Source: Celoporthe dispersa (lineage: Eukaryota > Ascomycota > Sordariomycetes > Diaporthales > Cryphonectriaceae). Taken from it: 64,000 bases of DNA. Below the pieces are notes generated by a model. That model worked only from the letters and a program-made list of their open reading frames with translations. It did no database searches and was not told where the DNA came from. A program made the position numbers and the translations under genes. Numbering within the stretch: position 1 is the first letter of the stretch; each line of letters begins with the position of its first letter. The stretch spans positions 1,240,501 through 1,304,500 of the forward strand of contig WAID01000015.1 of the NCBI GenBank assembly GCA_016584495.1. Direction: 5' to 3'. Shown here in pieces: positions 56,058 to 64,000 of this stretch.

Positions 56058-59000
56058 ACCCACATTCAGTCTAGGAATAAAGGTCTCGGGGTCGACAATC
56101 GCCAGACGACCGATACACTCGGCAGAGACCGCCCGGTTGTCCTCGGCCTGCGGCGCGTCCAGCAGGCAGTCCCAGATGGGAGACGCAAACTGGCTGATGT
56201 CGATGTTCTGCTGCAGAACCTCCTTGAGGGAATGCAGGAGCAGGTACTGCTTGACGCCCGCCTCCTGGAAGCCCTGCAGTATCACGGGCACATACTGCTG
56301 TGGGTTGCCGGCGGCCGCACGCCCGAGGGCCATCGCGGCGATCATGGAGGACTTGTCATACTCTTCTCCGAAGTGCTTGAGGAAGGTCTCTGGCTCCAGG
56401 GCAGCGCGCGGTCCGAGCCGGAGCGCAGCCTCACCCAGCACGCTGAGCGCCAGGCTGCGCTTGTCGGGGTCCGTTGAGACCTCGGCCTCATGGACAAAAC
56501 TGTTGATGTCGACACCGCCTGTCCCGCCGCTAGAGGCCAATAGCGCGCCGATCACCTTGCCCACGATCGTCGGGTCGCCGTTGATGCCGTCCTGGAGCAT
56601 GTTGCTCATCAGAGCCTCGCCTTTTCCGGACGTGCCGATCTGGGTCACCAGGTCCAGGAGGGGATTCAGGGTAGCCGCCACGACGTTGACGTTGACGAGA
56701 CCACAGATCGCGGTAGTGATCTGCGGGCCCACGACGCCCTCACCATCACACGATACCAGGGAAGCCAGGATGGTGAGCGATGGTCCCAGGAGCTGGGCAT
56801 CGTTGGTGCCCAGGACCGGGATCAGGTCCTCCACAATGGTCTCCTTGGTGGCCTGGTCGATCGCCTGCTGCCCGGCCGGGGACACCATCAGGTGTTTCAG
56901 CGCCTGGATGCTGGAGCTCCTGAGGACGCGGTTTGCCTTGCGCAGCTGAGCCGAGAGCTCCCCGGCGACGTCCCGCGCCCACGCAGCACTGTAGTTGGCC
57001 GACGGCCGGGCAGTGATGTCCTCCACGGCCCTGATAGCGGCGAGACGTGTCGTCTCGTTCTTCAGCCGATCTGCGATGATCGACAGGCCCTTCTCCCGCT
57101 TGTCTGCAGCCAACAACTTGGCGCCCTCGGCGTCGCTCGTCCGGGCCAGCAGCGTTCCCAGCGCATGCAGGGCCTTCTGTCGCACCTCGGCGTCCGCATC
57201 CATAGCAGCAGCACGCTCGAGTATCACGTCGAACAGCTTGGACAGCTCCCCCTTGTACTTCTGGGCCGTCGTCCGCGAGCGCGGTGGCGTGATGGCCTTT
57301 CCAATCTCCTCGACGGTCTGGATAGCCTGTGACGAGATCTTGTAGAACCGGTCATTGACAGCCCCGATCACCCCGTCCACCATCTTTGCGAGATGGGGCT
57401 GCAAGAGAGCAGACGAGTGCGTCTTGGCAATGTCGCTGAGGAACCTGAGAGCCGAGACACGAAGTGTAGCTGGGGTGGCTGACGCGGCGCCGCCTGCACC
57501 GGACATGGACGTCGCCGTCGAGGTGGAGGCCGTCTTGACGGCATCAACTACAAGGTCGAGAATCTGGTCCAGGTGGTCGGAGAGCCCGCCCTGCTGGACG
57601 AGGATCAAGTCATCGAGGAGGTTCATAGCCGCCTGTCTGGTGGGCAGCGACTTGCCCCTGAGCAGCTTGACAGACGCCCTGACGATCTGCGGCGTGAGCT
57701 TGGAGAGGTCGGCGCGCGGCCCAGAGGGGGTATCCTGTCCACCTTGGGCGAGACAAGACCGCTGCCCTCAGCGCCGGGGGCTCCGCTGCTGCTCTGACGC
57801 CTCCGCTTGCGGCTCTGCGGCGGTGGGACCTGTCCGTCGGCCTGTGCAACATCAAGAGTAAACTCGGGGACCAGGCCCACGCCGGTCTTCCGGACAAGAA
57901 GCGAGGCCGCCGAGATGATGTCTAGGCGGACGTTGTCCTCACGCTCGGCGAAACGCCTGATCAGCAGAGGTGCCACGCGGTCGTAGAGCACACCGTTCTC
58001 GAGGAGGTCACCGTTGCTGCGGCTGGCGACAAGAGTGTGGAGCGCCTTGGCGGCACACCTGCGGACCTTCCAGCTCGCGTCGTCGTCGTCATCAAAGCCA
58101 CCGCCGGCCTCGAACTCATCATCGTCGCCAAAGTCGTCGTCTCCCTCACCCTCATCGTCTTCCTCCTCCCCGCCGTCTCCCCCTCGGTCCTCCCCGTCCA
58201 TGTCTTCGTCCTCGTCGTCCGCATAGTTGGGGTCATACTTGAGGTATCGGAGACAAGCCGCGATCGCGTCGTCGGTGTACGGGCGCATCTCTGGAGGACA
58301 CGAGGCGAGGAACGCCTCGAGGGCAACCAGGGCCGCCTCCCGGACTTCAGCGAACTCGGGGGCCACATCGTCACCGTCACCAAACTCGTCGAGATGCTCC
58401 TGCAGGACAGCCTCGCTCAGGGAGGCAAGTGTAAGCTGGGCGATGCTACTGATGTGCTGGCCGAAGCGGTGAGGAATGGACCGGGCCATGGACCCCATGA
58501 TGGTGAGATACAGCCGTCGGGTGACAGCGTCCGTCTGGGTGTTCTCCAGGACCTTGACGGCCCGGGCGATGAAAGAGGCCAGCTGGTCATCGAGGAGGTA
58601 GACGGCCAAGATGGACACGGCGATGACGGCCTTCTTCCTCACGGCGGACGAGGCGCTCTGGTTGTCCAGGAGGCTGAGCACGACGTCCTGCAGGGCCTGC
58701 ACCTCCTCGTATGGGGACAGCATGACGCCAAAGCACTTGACCACCGCTATTATGACGTCGACGACATCGGAATTGACCTCTCCCTCGACCATGCCCTGGC
58801 CCGGGGCGGGCAGGCGTATGACGGAGGGACCCTTCTGTGAATGGGACGAGCGGCCCAAGAGACGGGGCATCAACACCCTACTTATGCTGGCGTATGCCTC
58901 GCTGACCTCCTTGGTGGGCAGTACGCCTGGCTGGGGTCTCGGGAGGGCCTCGATGACGCTTCGGAGGGCGAGGGCTGGGACGGAGTTGTCGACCGAGTTC

Positions 59001-59435
59001 TGGAGCCTCATGGTCGTCACCTTCTCGATCAGAGGCGCGATGAGGTTGCTCGGCATCCTGGAGACGAGGGGCCCGAGGCTACATCGCGGGGTGGGGGAGG
59101 AAGAGGAGGAGCAACGTCAGCACCCAGGGAGGGGAGCACCACGGCAGATACGCGGCGGAGGAGAGGAGGAGGGGAGAGGAGAGGAGAGGAGCTTACCACC
59201 TGATGGCCTGGTTCTGGACCTCACCGTTCTGGTCATCCAGAGCCCTCACCACATGGTCGATGGTCCGGGCGGCCGTGTTGTAATCGTGGTGGAGCATGTC
59301 GAACTTACCGGTGGTGAGGACGGTGTTGAGGTCGTTCAGGGCCATGAAGCGGAAATCCGGGTCGGTGTCGTTCAGCTTCATGAGGAGCTGGGTGACCGTG
59401 GCCGAGGTCGGGTTATGGGGTATGCTCATCGCCAT
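55081..59435 (-). CDS. CAND1: Cullin-associated NEDD8-dissociated protein CAND1
   Basis: HEAT-repeat exchange factor that binds unneddylated cullins and swaps SCF substrate receptors. Exons 59435-59197, 59078-56064, 55971-55633 and 55521-55081; introns 118, 92 and 111 bp; 1344 aa after correction. Markers are the N-terminus (LLMKLNDTDPDFRFMALNDL), NQAIR|CLGPLVSRMPSN across splice 1, KVRRCAAKALHTLV, GKSLPTRQAAMNLLDDL, and FKIMVDDGLEIRK near the end. A long Asp/Glu loop (about residues 315-360) lies mid-protein. One base is missing near 57734-57735: adding it joins SPKVDR to DTPSGPRADLSKLTPQ. A T32 tract follows the donor of intron 2. Confidence 0.93.
56025..56056. repeat. A32 homopolymer inside CAND1 intron 2
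   Basis: Plus-strand A32, read as T32 in the transcript, beginning 7 bases inside the intron's 5' splice site (GTGGGTG then T32). Confidence 0.9.
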
Positions 59436-60365
59436 CTTGAGGGACGGGTGGATCGCGTCGGGCGATCACGAGCTCCTGGGCACGGCAGTGAGCAGGCAGT
59501 GGCCGACAGCAGCAGTATCAGGCGTGAGGCCGCGGTGGACGTCAACACTCTGTTCTGGTGGGACGGTACAAACAGCACCTGTGTCAACAAGCAGAGGGAG
59601 AAGATAGAAAGTTCCAGCTCTGTCAGAAGACCGACTCGATCTGGGAGAGGGGTAGAGGGTGGTAGTAGGGTGTTTGTGTCTCCGGGAGAGGGGAGGAATG
59701 ACGGGGAAAACAGAAGCAGGTGGTGTTGTTGGCTGCTTGTGTCGTGTTGTTGATGCTCCAGGCACCTGGCTAGGGTGGTGGCAGTGGTGGGAGCTAGGAT
59801 GGCGGGGTCGAACAGCTGCAGCTCTCAATGTGGGGTACCTACTACAGTACTTACAAACATGGACCTCATCATGGTGGTCTGTGCTCCTGCACTACAGTAG
59901 CAACACGTTTGCTTCTAATGCTATACTTTTCTATAGTGCTTTTGTACTGTTCTACGCAACAACCTCTTGATCATTCACCAGGAGAACCTCATATGAGGGG
60001 ATATGAGGGGGAAAAATGAGAAGAAAAAGGAAAATCGAGTCAATCTCTCTCCATTACGAGCTCTTTAGCCTCAAGCCCAGCTTGTATTCATCACCCCAGG
60101 TGACCTCCATCTCTCATCTTGCTCATCTGGCGGTCTCAGGCCCACGGGATCGAGGCAGATAGAGCATGTCTGTTTTATCTGCTTGCAGCTGCCTGCCTTG
60201 CCGTGATCGTGGGTGGAACCGAGTCCAGCCCTGAGAGGACTCTACCCTCCCCCCTTCTCCCTCCAGGACAAGGGTTCTCTTCGCGAGAGAGAGAGAGAGG
60301 CGAGCTTCAGCCGAGGCGTATGGCGCCGGCCAGGCAGAGAGCGCCGGCCAGGCAGAGATGTATCT
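59436..60365. other. Spacer between CAND1 and PAQR gene
   Basis: Upstream region of CAND1 with CT-rich leader and the 3' flank of the PAQR gene. A GA run at 60282-60301. No gene. Confidence 0.45.
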
Positions 60366-61499
60366 TCAGCAGACCACCTCCTGGGCGTGTCGGTAGTCGA
60401 ATGCCTGCACCACAGCACGTGCGTAGGCGAGGGCTGCCGCGACGACACAGACATGCATCAGCTGGTGGCTGGCCCCAAACAGGTCGAACCGTCGCGGGTG
60501 CCATCGCTCTGGAAACTGTAACCCCCGGGATCAGCACTGCAGCAGACCGGCGGCTGTCGCCAGGCTCTCGTCAGGAGGCCGCCGAGCTTACCTTCAACCC
60601 GTAGAGGCCAACACCGGTCCCGTTGCACACCACCGTCGCCAGTATCCAGCCGAGCCCAACCCGCCTGTGCATCTCCTCTACCCCGTACCTCAGCAGCCCG
60701 TGCATGATGGGCACTGCAAAGCTGCCCGCCCCAAAGGCCCCGAAGAGGGCCGCCCTGTACGGCCCCAGGTGTGGCCCGCGGAACTGCCTCATGAACGTGA
60801 CCGCAGAGCAGGCGCCAGCCAGCGCGGTGAACACAATCCCGTACGCCGCACGCACACCCTCCTCACAGGGAAAGGTGTAGTACAGCAGCGGGACGGTGGC
60901 GCTCCACATCAACACCAGCACGCCCTGGATGTCAACCTTCATCCCCAGGGCGTAGAGTGCCGGGCTGTGCGCCATGAGCGTGTGAAACGCAGTCGAGAGG
61001 ACGAAGCAGACCGCCACGCCCAGGAAATACGTACTGCAGACGAGCACGTCCGCCGTGGTCGCGACATGGTACCGCCTCGGGATGGAGGCGGCAAAGACGC
61101 AGCCCGGCAGTGCCAGGAAGACCAGCGCGCCAGCGACGTGCGAGTAGATATTGACCGTCTCGTTGTGGACGTACAGCCAGGACGAGACGCACTCCCTGAC
61201 CGAGGCGGAGGCCCTCCGGTAGCCTGTCTGGATGTGCTCGCTGCCGTGCTGCTGCCACTCTTCTGTCAGGGTATACACATGTTAGTAGGTCTACCCATGG
61301 GAGAGAACAGCCCAGAGCTAGGACCACAGAGAGATTGCTTGCCTATCTCGGTCCATTCCAACAACAAGTCAACAACGGCGTCCTCTACGGTGGCAACCTC
61401 CGTCTCGGCGTGCGGCTTCACCCGCGGCTCGGGCCGCAGGCTAACCAGACCCCGCCGTCTCTTGACCGGCCGGGAGCCCGCGACGATGATGGACGCCAT
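60366..61499 (-). CDS. PAQR / hemolysin-III family receptor-like membrane protein
   Basis: Seven-helix family that in yeast (Izh proteins) affects zinc and sphingolipid homeostasis. Exons 61499-61343, 61262-60592 and 60515-60366, 325 aa. Intron 1 has a GC donor (G|GCAAGC) and joins EWTEI to EEWQQHGSEHIQTGYR; intron 2 (76 bp) is GT-AG. Signatures: LYVHNETVNIYSHVAGALVFL with the conserved Glu/His, LSTAFHTLMAHSPA (zinc His), RWHPRRFDLFGASHQLMHV (the last His pair). Seven hydrophobic segments are apparent. The N-terminal cytosolic 75 residues are basic. Confidence 0.9.
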
Positions 61500-62331
61500 A
61501 GCTTGCTTTGCTGGTCACGGGCGAGGGGCCTGTCGAGAGAGATGCAGGCGCATGCAGGTTCATGCCCAGGACGACATGGCTGTGCTGCGCGCCGGAGCAA
61601 CCCTCCTGAGGACGACGATTCTGGTACGGTAGGAGGGGCCCATAATCACCGTGCGGACCCTGAAACAGGTTTCGACTCATGCTAGGTACAATAAAAGCAG
61701 GGAGGGGGGTTTTCCACGGCAGGTTGGGATCGACGAATTCCCGCAGCAGCAGCCAGTCCAGTGGACCTTCCCCCCCAACGCAGGCCAATCAGGCGGCCTC
61801 CTGTCAGTGTCATCGGGTGTGTTCATGTACTGCTACTGCTGCTGCTACCACTGCCACAACACCAACCCCCCCCCCCCCTTGATTTCAGAGGCTGAATGAA
61901 CAGCTTCTGCTAACCCGACATGCCTCGTCTGCATAACGATGGAGTGTACAGAAGGCTTGGCCAGGACAACCACTAAGAAGGGCTTTCATCCTGATACCTG
62001 GGAGAGAGGCGAGTCTGACTGAGTGTGTCGCTGTTGATCAAGACGACGAGAGCGACTTCACAGCCTGGGCTCATGGCATGCTTGGACGGCTGAGGCCTGG
62101 ACGCCTCTGTCGGTGAGTAAATCCACTCACTGTATAACTTGGGGGGGAGGAGGAGATAAGCTATAGTGACGCTGGAGAGATGTGCTCTCCCCGGGCACGA
62201 ACATCATCTCCGCCTGTGGACACCCAGCCCAATCTCCTCCTCCCTATACAACCTATGGCAATGATCTACGACCCAACACTCCAAACCAGAGAAGAGAACA
62301 ACATCCTCCCCCCCCCCCCAACCACCATCAA
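61500..62331. other. Spacer between PAQR gene and Cys-rich gene
   Basis: PAQR promoter and 3' flank of the cysteine-rich gene. C-runs at about 61867 and 62310. No gene. Confidence 0.45.
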
Positions 62332-62844
62332 TCACGGCGCATGATCCTCATTCTCACAAAACTCCAGAGGATACCGCACCATCCCCGGGTTCAGCGACCC
62401 CAGACAGCTCGCACACCGCTGCTGGCCCGTCCCGCCACACTCAAAACACTCCCGCCTCCCCGCCGGGTCCCGCCGGCTGCCCTCGCACGCCATGCAGAAG
62501 TGCCAGCCCTCCTCGCACCCGTTGGCGCACCGCACGTAGTCGCTCCACCGGACGACCCCGGGCCCCTGTAGGCTCTGGCCGCAGTGCCAGCAGGTGTCGT
62601 ATGGGTCGGACACGAACGTCACCGCGGAGGAGGAGAAGGTTGATGTGGACGAGGCCGCTCCGCCACCGCCCTCGCCGCCGCCGCCACCGCCCTGGCGGAC
62701 TGTCTCGGAGGAGTGGTTGGACATGGCCGAGGAGGAGGCCGAGGCGATGGTCGATAGTGGGCTGGAGGCGTCTGTTGGGGCTGGGGTCCCGGGAGGGTTG
62801 GGCTTGCGCTTCTTGTTCTTGCTGGTATTCTTGTGTGCTGGCAT
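62332..62844 (-). CDS. Small cysteine-rich, probably zinc-binding protein
   Basis: Single exon, 170 aa, unrecognised family. After a basic start (MPAHKNTSKNKKRKPNPPG) and a Ser/Gly-rich linker comes a compact domain of about 85 residues with regularly spaced pairs: CWHCGQS, CANGCEE, WHFCMACEG, CFECGG and CASCLG. That spacing (five C-x2/3-C pairs plus His) fits two or more zinc clusters of DnaJ-central-domain or zinc-ribbon type. Promoter-proximal base use resembles neighbouring real genes and the Cys pairs are preserved, supporting coding. Function not inferable. Confidence 0.6.
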   Translation of the reverse strand: MPAHKNTSKNKKRKPNPPGTPAPTDASSPLSTIASASSSAMSNHSSETVRQGGGGGGEGGGGAASSTSTFSSSAVTFVSDPYDTCWHCGQSLQGPGVVRWSDYVRCANGCEEGWHFCMACEGSRRDPAGRRECFECGGTGQQRCASCLGSLNPGMVRYPLEFCENEDHAP

Positions 62845-64000
62845 CTTGTTCTTGGCCCTGTGCCGCTGCTGATGGCTTCGGGTTCCTTGTTCTTTAGGTT
62901 TCGTGTCCTCTACCCAGTGTTGTCCTGATTTCTGGCGAGTCGTCGTTAGCCATGGGCCATCATATAGGCGGCAGCATCATGGGAAGAGAGGGGAACATAC
63001 CTGCTTTCGATTATTGCTGTTCCTGTAGGTGAGGGTTGGTGCTGCATTGTTGATCTTACAAAGTAGAAAGAAAGAGAGAAAAAAGACAAATTATACACTC
63101 TATATATACTTGCCGTACGAGGAGTCTGGTGCTCCCTCCTCCTCCTCCTTCCCCCCCTTCACCAGATACGCACTGTGATTCCTGAGTACGGTTCATCTCC
63201 CAGCTGTGACAGCCATGCATCACACAACCGATTACACTCGAGCGGTAGAACAAAGGTCCTCCATCCCACCCGGGGCTCCCCCGGTCGAAGGAACGAAAAT
63301 TGACTCGATAGTCGAGTGATTAGATACCCGAGGCCCGAGTAACACGATGGGAGGGAGGGAGGCGGCAACAAGAATGACAAACTGTTCGCTCGTTTTGTCA
63401 AGGGACACAGGTTTGTTCGAATCATCAGGTAAGTAAGTAGCCAAGTAACCTTGATATCCCCCCTCCCCTCCCCCCCCCCCAAAAAGCAGAAATCACGCCA
63501 CCAGCGCCTTCGCGATGACACCGCCTGACCTTTTGCCAGATGCTTCCCCCATTTCTCATACCCAGAGCGCAGCCCATTTTTGTCTTATCTTTCTCAGAGG
63601 AGCAAAACAGTATAGCCTACCTCTCATGCAAGTCATGACCCATACTGCCAGGGCTACTACACATCTCAACAGGGCTCTGCACAAAATCCCCCTGCGCGCC
63701 AGACATCATATCCGCCTCTGGCTGGACCTCACTGACGCTCGTGCTGGTGCCCCGTTTCCCCCTCCTCCCGCCTTTCGACACTCCACCATGTCTAGTCTCG
63801 TCCACCACCGCGTTGGGCCCGCTGGCGTCATCAGGTGGCGCGTCGAGGGGCGCCGCGACGTAGGCGTCGCCGCTGACTGTCTTGCTCAGTCGCCTGTTGT
63901 GGCCTCGCCAGTGCCATAACCTGCCTATGCTGCCGGCGGACGGCCGCGGCGGGATCTTGTTGTTGCGCCCCGTCTGCCGTCCATCATCATCATCATCATC
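62845..64000. other. Right-edge spacer, no supported gene
   Basis: No convincing gene. Contains a TCC run near 63137-63150, a C11 run near 63470 and a terminal CAT repeat (about 63983-64000) that continues past the window. A 134-codon open frame at 63515-63919 has no recognisable domain. Confidence 0.4.

Noticed and set aside
4788..57737. Programmed ribosomal frameshifting in nine genes
   Set aside because: The directions differ (five need a base removed, four need one added), no slippery heptamer plus structure recurs, and the families involved are not known to frameshift.
63515..63919. 134-codon open frame at the right edge
   Set aside because: No domain, no start context, and the composition resembles spacer sequence.

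Overview
The window is nuclear DNA of a filamentous ascomycete (Pezizomycotina, most likely a sordariomycete). The genes are compact and GC-rich. They carry short introns (50-110 bp mostly) with GTRNGY-type donors and RCTRAC-like branch points close to the acceptor. The intergenic spacers are microsatellite- and homopolymer-rich. The predicted proteins read like fungal housekeeping orthologues. I see no transposon, rRNA, CRISPR, phage or secondary-metabolite cluster.

Layout, left to right: partial FAD oxidoreductase (-); queuine tRNA-ribosyltransferase accessory subunit QTRT2 (+); intron-containing tRNA-Ile(UAU) (-); AP-3 delta (-) divergent from EMC2 (+); a 3.1-kb gene-free stretch; a coiled-coil/ubiquitin-like-domain protein (+); COQ10 (-) divergent from a tRNA m3C methyltransferase (+); nitronate monooxygenase (-); ornithine decarboxylase (-); presequence protease CYM1 (-) divergent from a taxilin (+); an uncharacterised acidic protein (+); aldo/keto reductase (+); CLPTM1-family membrane protein (+); an uncharacterised zinc-motif protein (+); SEC22 (-); ASXH-domain protein (+); Elongator ELP5 (-) divergent from SNRNP27 (+); DUF1275 membrane protein (-); secreted S10 carboxypeptidase (-); CAND1 (-); PAQR/hemolysin-III protein (-); a small cysteine-rich protein (-). 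The last 1.1 kb has no supported gene.

Functional threads: three protein genes act on tRNA, all at or near the anticodon loop (QTRT2 at G34, Trm140/METTL2-like at C32, ELP5 at U34), and one tRNA-Ile(UAU) gene is present. Four genes serve membrane traffic or ER insertion (AP-3 delta, EMC2, SEC22, taxilin), and a CLPTM1-family membrane protein is also present. COQ10 and CYM1 are mitochondrial. I infer no operon-like co-function; the order looks like ordinary fungal gene order.

The strongest unexpected signal is technical. Nine of the 23 protein-coding genes change reading frame exactly once. In every case one added or removed base, usually in a short homopolymer, restores a continuous protein, and with my splice models the corrected coding lengths are all divisible by three. 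This reads as indel errors in the assembly rather than nine pseudogenes. Biological curiosities include a start codon split by an intron (AP-3 delta), 8-nt and 10-nt terminal coding exons, a GC-AG intron, an ATGA uORF/ORF overlap, and a T32 tract just inside a 5' splice site. I did not find a convincing new multi-gene system.
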